DNA of 64,000 nucleotides from NCBI GenBank assembly GCA_029550525.1, contig JAKPHF010000077.1:186001-250000 (forward strand), given 5' to 3'. Of this stretch, positions 25,258 to 34,200 are shown in pieces (position 1 is the first letter of the stretch; each line of letters begins with the position of its first letter). This DNA comes from Planctomycetota bacterium (GTDB taxonomy: Bacteria > Planctomycetota > Phycisphaerae > UBA1845 > PWPN01). The notes beneath the pieces are model-generated. The model saw only the letters and a program-made list of their open reading frames with translations. It searched no databases and was not told the origin of the DNA. The translations under genes were made by a program, and so were the position numbers.

Positions 25258-25868
25258 GACAGGGTGTGTTCGATCCAGGCGGCGGTATCGGCGTTGCAGC
25301 GGATACCGACGTCGAGCAGCGTGCGGTGCAGGTGGCGAAGCGGTGCGTCCCCCTGCCCGATCCGAACGCGATACCATTGCGAACTCTTGCGGTCTACCAG
25401 AACGGTATCCGCTTCGTGCCATGTGAACAGGCGGGCATCGGTTGACGTCTGGCCGGTCATGTCGGCCACGTATCCGAAGCCACCCGCGGTGAACAAGAAC
25501 GTCTCGATGCCTTGGCGTTCGCGCTTGCTGCTTGACACGAGATAGGCGACGAGCCCGATCCATAGAGCGGCCCCGGCCAGCACCGCCCATTGCTGGGAAC
25601 CGGGGATCAGTAGCAGGACAAAGAGGTTCGAGCCTGTGTAGCCAACCAATCCGACGATCACCCAGAGCCACTTGCGTCCCGTGCCCAGGCTGCTGGTCCC
25701 ACGCGAGATGCCGGTCAGGACGAACGTCTGGTCATCGTATTCGAAGCCGCATTCCGGGCACGAGTGCGTGGTGGGCAGCCCTTCCAACGAATAGCCGCAT
25801 CGCGGGCAAGCCAATAGACGGAGCTTTCCGCTCAACGGCCCCGGTGATGGCCTCGAAAGACTGTCCAT
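25218..25868 (-). CDS. Zinc-ribbon protein with two membrane helices
   Basis: A 216-residue protein starting with a zinc ribbon of two CxxC knuckles (CPRCGYSLEGLPTTHSCPECG) of a type frequent in planctomycetes. Then come two helices (about 65-85 and 88-108) and a cytoplasmic-looking C-terminal domain. I chose ATG 25868; an upstream GTG at 25889 is in frame and could add seven residues. The C terminus overlaps the convergent membrane-protein gene. Function unknown. Confidence 0.6.
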   Translation of the reverse strand: MDSLSRPSPGPLSGKLRLLACPRCGYSLEGLPTTHSCPECGFEYDDQTFVLTGISRGTSSLGTGRKWLWVIVGLVGYTGSNLFVLLLIPGSQQWAVLAGAALWIGLVAYLVSSSKRERQGIETFLFTAGGFGYVADMTGQTSTDARLFTWHEADTVLVDRKSSQWYRVRIGQGDAPLRHLHRTLLDVGIRCNADTAAWIEHTLSQRIAAARGSAPN

Positions 25869-25900
25869 GGCGATCACGTTGTCACGCACCTATCGGCCTG

Positions 25901-26392
25901 TCAAGTCGGCCGAGTCTCGCGGAAGCGCAGGACGCATCGCGGGCAGCCCGCGCAGAGCCGCTCCCCGAACTCGAAGCGGATCGTATCGCCGAACTCCGAC
26001 GCCCAGACGGCGTGCTCGGCCGTGCAGATGGTCCGGCCGATGGTGTCGGCCAGATGCTGGCGGTTGGATCGCACGAGCAGGTTCACCCACGGGCAGTCAG
26101 CGATGGAGATCTCGAAACCGTCAGCGTTGGACGCGAGGTCGAAGGCGTAATCCTCGATGCTTAACTTGGTGGTGAAGCACTCCCGCAGGGCATCCATGCC
26201 CGCGGTCAGGCCGGTGAGCTCTTTCAGCTTGCGGGCCTGGATCTTGGGCATGATCCGCCAGACCGCCTCGTCCACCTGCAGGGCGGTCTCGAAGTCGGCG
26301 CGCTCCTCCAGCTTCATGAACCACAGCCCGTCGACGGCCGTGAAACTCCGCTGGAAATAGGCTGCTATCTGCCGGTCGGATAAGGGAATCAT
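25901..26392 (-). CDS. DUF6125-like protein
   Basis: A 163-residue soluble protein. It has FTAVDGLWFMKLEERADFETAL, EAVWRIMPKIQARKLKELTG and a C-terminal pair CAGCPRCVL, a pattern I associate with DUF6125 (annotated by some as L-2-amino-thiazoline-4-carboxylate hydrolase-like). The cysteines and acidic residues suggest a metal site. Nothing in the surroundings points to a role. It starts with a clear ATG at 26392 and is followed downstream on its strand by the zinc-ribbon gene's 5' end. Confidence 0.55.
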   Translation of the reverse strand: MIPLSDRQIAAYFQRSFTAVDGLWFMKLEERADFETALQVDEAVWRIMPKIQARKLKELTGLTAGMDALRECFTTKLSIEDYAFDLASNADGFEISIADCPWVNLLVRSNRQHLADTIGRTICTAEHAVWASEFGDTIRFEFGERLCAGCPRCVLRFRETRPT

Positions 26393-26668
26393 GATTCGGG
26401 CTCCCGGGCGTCGGGACTCGCGTCCCCAGTAAAACGTCGATCGCCGATCCTTCCTGTTGTTTCCTGCGTGCCGAATAACTGCGCCACAATATCAGGACAT
26501 CTGTGCACATGAGAAACAGCTCGCTTGGCCTGATCCGGAATTTCAGTATACTGCGGTGACGGGGTGGGAGTCAGCCCCCGGGCGCCACTCAAGCAAGGCG
26601 CACCGGATCGGCCTCTCTATCACGTCCGAATCTCGATTGTCGGGCCCATTAAAAAAGGCGGTAATCCA

Positions 26669-26839
26669 ATGCTCGGGATCGAAGATCCATTCGTATGGCT
26701 GGCCTATGTGCTGTCTGCAGTCAGCACGCTGTTGTGTGTGGTCTACGGCATCGTCAACTGGAATCGCGGCGACGATTCGGTCGCCGCCGAAGACATTGAG
26801 TGGGCCGCTCACGAGGCCGAGGCCCGGCAATCGGACTGA
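26669..26839 (+). CDS. Symporter small accessory protein
   Basis: A 56-residue protein: MLGIEDPFVWLAYVLSAVST and then LLCVVYGIVNWNRG form a single membrane helix, followed by an acidic tail. Tiny proteins of this form are found next to sodium:solute symporters. The ribosome site AAGGCGG precedes the ATG at 26669. The symporter starts 88 nt downstream. It would act as a helper or stabiliser of the large subunit; the exact role is not known. Confidence 0.78.
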   Translation: MLGIEDPFVWLAYVLSAVSTLLCVVYGIVNWNRGDDSVAAEDIEWAAHEAEARQSD

Positions 26840-26927
26840 CCTCGCGGCTTTTCGGATGTGTTGACCGGATTGTAGGCGAGGATCGGCGGAGTCGAAACCC
26901 ACCGCTCGTAGACGGAGTGATCTGTTC

Positions 26928-28874
26928 ATGCTGGCACAAGCAATCGGGCCGTTCGAAGTCAGTCTCGTCGTGTTGTACCTGGCCGTGGTGGCATATCTGG
27001 GCTGGTTGGGCTATCGCCGTACGCAGAACGCCACCGACTATCTCATCGCCGGCCGCAAAGCCCATCCGTTCATCATGGCCCTGAGCTACGGCTCGACGTT
27101 CATCTCCACCAGCGCCATCGTCGGCTTTGGCGGCGTGGCCGGCCTGTTCGGCATGAGCGTGCTATGGCTGACGTTCTTCAACATCTTCGTGGGCATTTTC
27201 ATCGCCTTCGTCGTGCTCGGCGGGCCCGTCCGCCGCATGGGCCATCGCCTCGACGCCCATACCTTTCCCGAGTTCCTGGGACGCCGCTACGACAGCCGGT
27301 TCATCCAGGTGTTCGCCGGCCTGATCATCTTCTGCTTCATGCCCGTGTATGCCGCGGCCGTCATCATTGGCGGCACCGAGTTCATTACGGCGGCGTTCAA
27401 GATCGACTATCACGTGGCCGTGCTCGTGCTCAGCTCCATCGTGGCCGTCTACGTACTGGCCGGCGGCCTCAAGGGTGTCATGTACACCGACGCGCTGCAG
27501 GGCGGAATCATGTTCGTGGGCATGGGCGTCCTGCTGGTCAGCGCGTATTGGATCGTGGGTGGTATTCGGCAGGGGCACGCGGATCTGACCGCCATGGCCG
27601 ACCAGGTGTTCGTGGGGTTCAAAGCCATTGGGCATCGCGGCTGGACGGCGCTGCCGGCGTTCGGCTGGGGTAAGCCCGCCGGCCTGCCCGCCGATGCGCC
27701 TTCTCCGTATGATCTGTGGTACATCGTGTTTACCACCATTGTGCTCGGCGTGGGGATCGGCGTGCTTGCCCAGCCTCAATTGGTCGTGCGTTTCATGACC
27801 GTCAAGAGCAAGCGGGAACTGAACCGGGCCGTCCTGACCGGTGGGTTCTTCATCCTGATGATGACCGGCGTGGCCTTCACCGTCGGCGCCTTGAGCAACG
27901 TGTACTTCTACAAGCATGAGAAGATCGTCGGACGCATCGTCGGCGTGACCGAAAGGGCCGACGTGATCGTCAAGAAAGAGCGCGACGTCGAAAAGCGGCT
28001 TCCCTGCAAGCTCCTGCACGTGGATACGGTCGACGACAACGAGCCGGACTTTCACGTTATCGCCGAGGGGTTGGACGCCGCGGCAGCGATCCTGCCCAAG
28101 GCCGAGATCCGCGACCTCGGCGATGGTCGGGTCGAGATCCTGCCCAAGGCGACCAGCTTCACGCGAGCGCTCGTTCGCAAGGGCAACGATTGGATGCTCA
28201 ACCCCGACAGCATCATCCCGAACTACGTGACCAGTTCGATGCCCAAATGGTTCGGCATCCTGTTCCTGCTCACGCTCCTGGCGGCGGCCATGAGCACGAT
28301 CTCCAGCCAGTTCCACACCGCGGGCACGGCCCTCGGTCGAGATGTCATCCAGCAGTTGTTCCATCGAGGCGACGCGGGCGGTCACGGCACGCACGTGGTG
28401 CGGCTGGGGATGATCGTGGGCATCGTGGTGGCGGTGATTTTCTCGTACTACGCCCGCGGTGGCTACATCGTGGCTCGGGCGACCGCCATCTTCTTCGGTC
28501 TGTGTGCGGCGGCGTTCCTGCCCAGCCTGATCGGCGGCCTGTTCTTCAAACGCATGACGCGAGTGGCGGCGATCTGCTCCATGGTGACCGGCTTTGTCAT
28601 CTCGGGCTTCTGGGTGCTGTTCGTCAAGGCGAGCGAGGCTGGCGCCATCGGTATCGTCCAGCGGGTCACCGGCGGCAAGAACAGCATCCTGGTTGACTAT
28701 CCCAACTGGCCGGTGGTCGAGCCCATCGTGATCGCGCTGCCCATCTCAGCGCTGGTGGCCGCGGTGGTCTCGCTGCTGACGCGACCCCCATCCGACGCGC
28801 ACCTGGAGCGCTGCTTCGGCGGGGCGAAAGCCGCTCCGGCGCCCGCGCCCCAGCCGGTTGAAGTGACAGCGTGA
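26928..28874 (+). CDS. Sodium:solute symporter (SSS family) with a large soluble insertion
   Basis: A 648-residue permease with 13 or so helices of the SSS/LeuT fold. It has YLIAGRKAHPFIMALSYGSTF, VLAGGLKGVMYTDALQG and AAAMSTISSQFHTAGTALGRD. An extra hydrophilic stretch of about 85-90 residues lies at about 330-420 (HEKIVGRIVGVTERADVIVK to IEILPKATSF), between helices that are close together in ordinary members. It may form an extramembrane sensor or cap domain. The substrate could be a carboxylate, amino acid or sugar. It forms a pair with the small accessory gene upstream. Confidence 0.87.
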   Translation: MLAQAIGPFEVSLVVLYLAVVAYLGWLGYRRTQNATDYLIAGRKAHPFIMALSYGSTFISTSAIVGFGGVAGLFGMSVLWLTFFNIFVGIFIAFVVLGGPVRRMGHRLDAHTFPEFLGRRYDSRFIQVFAGLIIFCFMPVYAAAVIIGGTEFITAAFKIDYHVAVLVLSSIVAVYVLAGGLKGVMYTDALQGGIMFVGMGVLLVSAYWIVGGIRQGHADLTAMADQVFVGFKAIGHRGWTALPAFGWGKPAGLPADAPSPYDLWYIVFTTIVLGVGIGVLAQPQLVVRFMTVKSKRELNRAVLTGGFFILMMTGVAFTVGALSNVYFYKHEKIVGRIVGVTERADVIVKKERDVEKRLPCKLLHVDTVDDNEPDFHVIAEGLDAAAAILPKAEIRDLGDGRVEILPKATSFTRALVRKGNDWMLNPDSIIPNYVTSSMPKWFGILFLLTLLAAAMSTISSQFHTAGTALGRDVIQQLFHRGDAGGHGTHVVRLGMIVGIVVAVIFSYYARGGYIVARATAIFFGLCAAAFLPSLIGGLFFKRMTRVAAICSMVTGFVISGFWVLFVKASEAGAIGIVQRVTGGKNSILVDYPNWPVVEPIVIALPISALVAAVVSLLTRPPSDAHLERCFGGAKAAPAPAPQPVEVTA

Positions 28875-28967
28875 TCCGCGGACATTCGCGGTTCAAAACT
28901 CTGGGAATTCGCTACTGCGCGTGAAGCCGCGATGGCCTGCAGGCCGGCCGACCCATCCGGGGTCGGA

Positions 28968-30887
28968 TTACTTCTCGTGCACGGACAGCTCGGCGATGCT
29001 GGTGAATTCGGCCGAGCCGCCGGGCTTGCCCACGAGGCGGATGGCCGTGGTCGTCACCGGCTGAAACGTCGCCTCGAAGCGGAATTCGCCGCGGCGAGCC
29101 CGCTCGACGTTGAACGGCGGATCGAGCCGCAGGTTCTGCACGTCGGTCCAAGCACCGTTGCCGCTGCGATATTGGATGGCCACGCTCTCGAACCAGCCGC
29201 CGTTGGGGAACACGGGGCCGAACTGGACTTTGATGCGGCCGACGCTCACCGGCTGTTCCCACTCGTAACCGTAGAAGTCCTCGGCCAGCGTGTTTTCACC
29301 GTCGTAGCTGTCGTAAGCGGGCTTGGGCATCTCGTCGCGCAGGACGTTGCGGTCCCGCGATCCGGTGCCGGTGGGCTTGGTGACCGCGGCCAGCACCTTG
29401 GACGCCGACAGGGCGAGGTTCTTCTCCCGCACAAACAACGGCAGCTTCGTTGTGCGGGTAGTCGTGCGATCTTCGACGCGCACCTCGACCTCATAGTCGC
29501 CGATCTTGCGAGGTGTGCCTGTCAGTACCAGTCGGCCTTGCTGGTCGCGGGCGATGTCCATACCGCTCGGCAGCACGCCGGCGATCGAGGCCACGCGAGC
29601 GGTCTTGGGGTCGCCGCCGATGATCTCCGGCTCGACGGTCACAGACTCGCCCCGCTGCAGGCGGATGGGATACAGGCGCACCTCGAGCGGTGGCGTGAAC
29701 CGGGCTGCCGTATTGATGACCAGCACGGCGTCATCACCGCTGCCCTCAACGCGGCCGCCGTGAGCGACCACCAGGTCGATGCCCAGCTTCGCGGTTCTCC
29801 GGGCTATATCAGTCAGCTTGCCGTCCGGCAGGTTGTCCCGCGTGCGATTCTTGTAAAAGTCGTTGAGCGGCAGCGTCCAGCCTTCTACCGGGTGCGTGTA
29901 TTTACGCGGCAAGGACCGACTGCCGTGAATGATGGCCACCAGGCCGGCCAGCGTGGCACACTGGTTGTCGGCGTCGTAACCGGCCATGCACGCGTAATTC
30001 ATGGTTTTTTCGAAATCGCCTTCGCCGTAGAGCAATGCCAGCACGCCCAGCGTTCCGTTGAGCAGAGCGCTGACACGGCCGGTGTACGTGCCTTCGGGCA
30101 GCCCCACACCGTCGTGATATTTCTCTTTGATCTTCTTGCGGACCGCGACCCAGTCGCTGCCGTGCTCGGCCTTCCATCGTCGCACATCGTCAATGGCCGT
30201 GCGGAAGATGCTGTCCTCGGGCAGGGCTTCGTAGCCGATCTGGCAGAGCTTTTCGACGTCGGACTCGAAGAACGCGGCCGACCACATTACGTTGTACCAG
30301 ATGGTCGGATGCGTGCCGTACTGATCGTTGGTGACCTTGGCCGCCCAGTCCGCCTTGGCCGCGGCGTACTCGAGCATGCCGGGCGCGGTGACAGCCCAGA
30401 TTTCGCACACCAACTGCGGGTCGATCTGGAACCAGTTGGTGTTGATGCCGCGCCGGCCGGTGTGCGGGGGCAGGTAGCCGCGGTTCATCAGGTCGCGGGC
30501 TGAGTAGTTGGCCACCCAGATGTAACGGTTGATGTGTTTCTTCCAGAACTCGGCCAAATTCTCGTACGTCGGCTCGGGGCCGTACTTCTCCATGCAGAAC
30601 AGATCGACGTACTCGATATCGGTATCGTCGTCGCTAAACGCCCCGTTATGTTCGCGCATCCGCTGGAGCGTCTCGTCGGCCCAGCCGGGGATGGGCTCGG
30701 TCCGCGGCTCATCGTTGTATTTGAATTCGTGCGCCAGCCCGTACATGTTCCCGATGCACTGGCCCAGCCAGGAGGCGTACACCTTGTCGTGGTATTCGGC
30801 GACTGCGATTTGTCGCGTCTGGGCCGCACAGCCGGTCAATCCTGCCGGAATCCAGAGAACAAATGCCGCAGCGAATGCGTTTCGCAT
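28968..30887 (-). CDS. Exported ADP-ribosylglycohydrolase-like lipoprotein
   Basis: A 639-residue protein with a lipoprotein signal (MRNAFAAAFVLWIPAGLTGC). The first 350 residues resemble ADP-ribosylglycohydrolase: DKVYASWLGQCIGNMYG, FSDDDTDIEYVD and the later metal motif GYDADNQCATLAG. Then comes an Ig-like stretch (about 400-490) and a C-terminal beta-sandwich reminiscent of F5/8-type C domains (NLALSASKVLAAV onward). AGGGAGGGG precedes the ATG at 30887. An extracytoplasmic location is unusual for real ADP-ribose enzymes, so a sugar or glycan substrate is as likely. Confidence 0.78.
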   Translation of the reverse strand: MRNAFAAAFVLWIPAGLTGCAAQTRQIAVAEYHDKVYASWLGQCIGNMYGLAHEFKYNDEPRTEPIPGWADETLQRMREHNGAFSDDDTDIEYVDLFCMEKYGPEPTYENLAEFWKKHINRYIWVANYSARDLMNRGYLPPHTGRRGINTNWFQIDPQLVCEIWAVTAPGMLEYAAAKADWAAKVTNDQYGTHPTIWYNVMWSAAFFESDVEKLCQIGYEALPEDSIFRTAIDDVRRWKAEHGSDWVAVRKKIKEKYHDGVGLPEGTYTGRVSALLNGTLGVLALLYGEGDFEKTMNYACMAGYDADNQCATLAGLVAIIHGSRSLPRKYTHPVEGWTLPLNDFYKNRTRDNLPDGKLTDIARRTAKLGIDLVVAHGGRVEGSGDDAVLVINTAARFTPPLEVRLYPIRLQRGESVTVEPEIIGGDPKTARVASIAGVLPSGMDIARDQQGRLVLTGTPRKIGDYEVEVRVEDRTTTRTTKLPLFVREKNLALSASKVLAAVTKPTGTGSRDRNVLRDEMPKPAYDSYDGENTLAEDFYGYEWEQPVSVGRIKVQFGPVFPNGGWFESVAIQYRSGNGAWTDVQNLRLDPPFNVERARRGEFRFEATFQPVTTTAIRLVGKPGGSAEFTSIAELSVHEK

Positions 30888-31161
30888 GAGACCCCTCCCT
30901 CTGAGCGCGGGCTTCGGGAGCCCGCTGGACACGGGTGGCGGCAGGAATCGCCCATGACATGAGAGCCGTGCTTGCGGCACAGGCATTCTTCCTGCCGAAT
31001 GCACGCCCGAAGCGTGCCTCACAGTATCTGCCTTGCCGATGAGTACCGGGCAGGGTATCGCCAGGTCGCTCCGGGCTCAAGTGGCGATACGGGTCACGAC
31101 TTGTCACGTGCCACGGTTGCGGCGATAACGATGGGCGGCTCAGCTCGCAGGAGGTCTCAAC

Positions 31162-31809
31162 ATGCTCGTAATACGATCGCATCGGTCAAGAGTGGGAATT
31201 CTGGCGGCGATGCTACTTGCGGCAGCGGCGGGGTGCTCGCAGAGCCGCGAGCGGCTGGTGGACATTGCTGACGTGGACCCGCGGATTCTGGTCGACATCC
31301 GCTATGCCACCGCGGACAACTTCATGGGCCGGCCGCTATATCCGGTCAACCGCTGTCTGCTTCGCGAAAGCGTGGCCCACCGACTGAGCCGCGTGCAGGA
31401 CGACCTCGCTCAGCGGGGCTATGGCCTGAAGGTGCACGATGGGTATCGACCGCTGAGCGTGCAGAAGCTCATGTGGGAGGTCATGCCGGACGAGCGATAC
31501 GTGGCCGACCCGGCCAAGGGATCGCGGCACAACCGCGGGGCGGCCGTCGATGTCACGCTCGTGGACGCCTGGGGGCGGGAACTGCCCATGCCCAGTGCCT
31601 ACGACGAGTTCAGCGACCGAGCTCATCGCGACTACGCGGGCGGCAGCGTCGAGGCCCGCTACTATCGCGATCTGCTGATCGAGGCCATGGAGCGACAGGG
31701 CTTCCAGAACTACGGAACTGAATGGTGGCACTTTGACGCGCCGAATTGGGAGCGATATCCCGTGATGGACGTGCCCCTGCGAGAGGATGTCCTCTCGTCC
31801 GGCTCATAG
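31162..31809 (+). CDS. VanX-like D-Ala-D-Ala dipeptidase, lipoprotein
   Basis: A 215-residue M15-family peptidase with a lipoprotein signal and lipobox Cys25. The VanX zinc and active-site residues are in place: Arg96 (DGYRP), His123 and Asp130 in SRHNRGAAVD, Glu187 and His190 in EWWHFD. It would cleave D-Ala-D-Ala or a similar peptidoglycan fragment outside the cytoplasm, for recycling or nutrition. No vanH, vanA or vanRS genes are nearby, so a resistance role is not indicated. The stop codon and last codons are supplied by heptad array 7. Confidence 0.87.
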   Translation: MLVIRSHRSRVGILAAMLLAAAAGCSQSRERLVDIADVDPRILVDIRYATADNFMGRPLYPVNRCLLRESVAHRLSRVQDDLAQRGYGLKVHDGYRPLSVQKLMWEVMPDERYVADPAKGSRHNRGAAVDVTLVDAWGRELPMPSAYDEFSDRAHRDYAGGSVEARYYRDLLIEAMERQGFQNYGTEWWHFDAPNWERYPVMDVPLREDVLSSGS

Positions 31810-31843
31810 CTGACAGCTTAAAGCTCACAGCTCTTGGGTCACG
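31801..31843. repeat. Heptad-repeat array 7 (AGCTCAT family)
   Basis: 7-bp units GGCTCAT AGCTGAC AGCTTAA AGCTCAC AGCTCTT GGGTCAC. The first unit contains the TAG stop of the dipeptidase gene, and the last reaches the stop of the convergent TolC-like gene. So one array fills the whole convergent gap. Confidence 0.7.
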
Positions 31844-33749
31844 GCCCGACGGGGCGCAACGGCTCGAGCTGGCTTTCGTCACAGGTGCCGTTGAGCACGA
31901 TGTTGTTATACATCAGCAGCGTGCCCTTGCGCCGCTCGAGATTGATCATGGCGATGTTGTAGTCGGCCAGAGCCTGGAGCAGGTTCTGCCGTGCGCTGGC
32001 CAGCAGTTCGTGAGCATCGAGCTCGACCTGCAAGGTGGCGACGTCGCGCGCCGTCTGGCGAAGTTGCGTGGCAACGAGCTGTTCCTGGCTGGCCTGAGCC
32101 GACCGCAGGGCAGGGCCGATCTGGTCATATGCCGAGTGCAGATCGCGGATGGCGGTCTGCGTTTCCAGGATCACGTTCTCAATCTGGGCCCGGTGGGCAG
32201 CGATGGCCTGGGCCTGGCGGAGCCGAGCCTGCCGCAACACCGATTCCGGCCCGCGATTGCCGATGGGCCATTCGAACTGCAGTTGGAGCAGATATTCGTC
32301 GAAATCCTTGTTCGACATCTGCTTGAACGCGCGATCCCAATTGCCGCCCAGCCCGTCGACCGTGTACCGCAGGACCACATCCAGTCGCGGCAGGGCCTGA
32401 TTCTTGGCGATGCCGATGGCCACCTGCGCCTGCTCAATCTGCAACCGCGCTTCCCGGAGTTCGGACCGGTACGACAGGGCGGCCGTCACTTCGCCCAGGA
32501 CGTCCACGATCAGCGGCTCGACGCGAGGCAGATCGGTGGGGATGATCTCCAGGTCGGCTACCAGGTTCAAATCGGGATCGTTGATCAGTGCCTTGAGCGC
32601 GTCTTCGGCGTTGCGGACCTGGTTGCGGGCGCGGATGAAGTCAGCCTGCCGCACCTCGTAGCGGGCCTCGGTCTGCTTGACCTGGGCGCGGAAGACGTCG
32701 TAACCCAGATCGAGCCGCTCGCGCAGCGAGTTGAGAATGGTCTCCAGGTTGGTCAGCAGTCGGGCGGCCACGCTGACGCTTCGGCGGGCCTGGTACAGCC
32801 GCCAGTAGGCCTGCTCGACGTTGAAGATCGTCTCCCGCATCTGCCGCCGCAACTGCTCCTCGCTGATGCTGCGGTCGAGCTTGCGGAGCTCGATCTGCGA
32901 ACGGTTGAAGTCGATGCCGAACCCGCGGAGGATGGGCTGGCGGAACTCGACGAAGTACTGGTTGAAGTACGCCGGATTGAGCGTCTGGAAGATCAGGTCG
33001 GTTTCCGTGCGTGTGACCGCGTAGCCGGTCTGCACCTGCATGCCGCTGGACAGCAGCTTGCGGATGCCGCTCGTCCACACTCGCGTCTGCGTGTCCGTCC
33101 CGCTCAATTGCGAAGCACTCGGACGGTTCTGCTTCTCGTACGTGAAGTCGGTGAAGAAGACGGCGTCGAACTGCGCCTCGGCCTCGACGACCCGGCCCGA
33201 CTCGATGGCGGGGTTGTAGGCCGCCACCTGGATGGCGTGGCTGTTGAGCACCGTCCGACGGACCGCCTCTTCCAGACTGAGGCGGACGACGTTGGGCCGG
33301 CGGATGCTCTCCAGACGCTTGATCAATTGGGGGTACGCGACCTGCCGCTCCAGCAGACTGGTTCGCTTCTCCTGGAGAATCTGTCGTTGAATGGGCGTGA
33401 TATCCGAGACGGCCAGTTCCTTGTCGATCTGCTCGAGCTCTGCCGGAATGCGGTCGAGTTCCGCCTGGACCGCCTGCAGCTCATCCCCGGGATCGGGGAC
33501 CTGAACGACGATCTCCTCATAATTGTTGGCCGGCTGCGTCTCGGCCGGGCCGGCGGGCCGCACGGGAAGATCGCGCGGAGGGATGGGAGACGGAGATTCC
33601 GTCAGACGGGCGGCCGCAATTTCGCCGGCTCGACGCGACGGGCCGTTCTGCACCGGCGGCTCGGTTTTCGGCTCGCAGCCCAGCAGGAGCAGCACCGCGC
33701 ACAACCCGGAAAACCGCTTGACGCAATGGGACCACCCTGACAGGGGCAT
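31839..33749 (-). CDS. TolC-family outer-membrane efflux lipoprotein
   Basis: A 636-residue protein with a lipoprotein signal ending LLLLGC and, after a Pro-rich linker, two outer-membrane-efflux-protein repeats with long helical stretches (LRRQMRETIFNVEQAYWRLY, EVRQADFIRARNQVRNAEDALK, VILETQTAIRDLHSAYDQIG). AAGGAG precedes the ATG at 33749. It would form a trimeric outer-membrane channel for an RND or ABC exporter. The first 130 mature residues form an additional coiled coil. It is divergent from the pilus operon, so it is not clearly part of it; the HlyD/ABC operon at 0.3-5 kb could use it. Confidence 0.85.
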   Translation of the reverse strand: MPLSGWSHCVKRFSGLCAVLLLLGCEPKTEPPVQNGPSRRAGEIAAARLTESPSPIPPRDLPVRPAGPAETQPANNYEEIVVQVPDPGDELQAVQAELDRIPAELEQIDKELAVSDITPIQRQILQEKRTSLLERQVAYPQLIKRLESIRRPNVVRLSLEEAVRRTVLNSHAIQVAAYNPAIESGRVVEAEAQFDAVFFTDFTYEKQNRPSASQLSGTDTQTRVWTSGIRKLLSSGMQVQTGYAVTRTETDLIFQTLNPAYFNQYFVEFRQPILRGFGIDFNRSQIELRKLDRSISEEQLRRQMRETIFNVEQAYWRLYQARRSVSVAARLLTNLETILNSLRERLDLGYDVFRAQVKQTEARYEVRQADFIRARNQVRNAEDALKALINDPDLNLVADLEIIPTDLPRVEPLIVDVLGEVTAALSYRSELREARLQIEQAQVAIGIAKNQALPRLDVVLRYTVDGLGGNWDRAFKQMSNKDFDEYLLQLQFEWPIGNRGPESVLRQARLRQAQAIAAHRAQIENVILETQTAIRDLHSAYDQIGPALRSAQASQEQLVATQLRQTARDVATLQVELDAHELLASARQNLLQALADYNIAMINLERRKGTLLMYNNIVLNGTCDESQLEPLRPVGP

Positions 33750-33892
33750 CCAGACTCCTTGATCAGATCTTCTCGAGGGTGGATCGACGGGCGGCCGTAC
33801 CGGCGGGACCACGCTTTTCCGCCGCATATGCCCATCGACTCGCGGCATTCTAATCGGGCCCCACCCGGTGTCAACGCTGGCCGGTGCGTTGC

Positions 33893-33921
33893 TTGACAAG
33901 TCCCCGTCCGGCCTGAATACT
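33893..33921 (+). promoter_or_regulatory. Sigma-70-type promoter for the pilus/secretin operon
   Basis: TTGACA (33893-33898), a 17-base spacer and AATACT (33916-33921). It lies about 280 nt before the ATG of the PilM-PilN gene, in the 450-nt divergent gap with the TolC-like gene. The rest of this gap shows no gene or clear repeat. The long leader may carry regulation. Confidence 0.5.
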
Positions 33922-34200
33922 TGTCGTGGGACGTGGCACGCGGCAACAACGGTCCTGTTCTTGTTAGCGCGGCCCTCGCCGCCAAGCACGGGGTCAGGAC
34001 GCACGCGAACCGAGGTCATACCGTTTCCTCATCATCCCTGACGGGTTGTCGGCCGGCCGCGAACAACGCGATCGGCGGGTCGCCTCGAGTAGTCCGGGGA
34101 GGTTGTCGATTGCCAATCCTCACAACACAGCGCCACCGCAGACCGGCTTACACCTGGCAGGTTCGGCGAACCCGCCTGGCCGGCGGCAAAGGAGAGGCCT

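Noticed and set aside
31162..31809. VanX homologue as a vancomycin-resistance gene
   Set aside because: It is a lone lipoprotein without vanH, vanA or vanRS; such dipeptidases are common in free-living bacteria.
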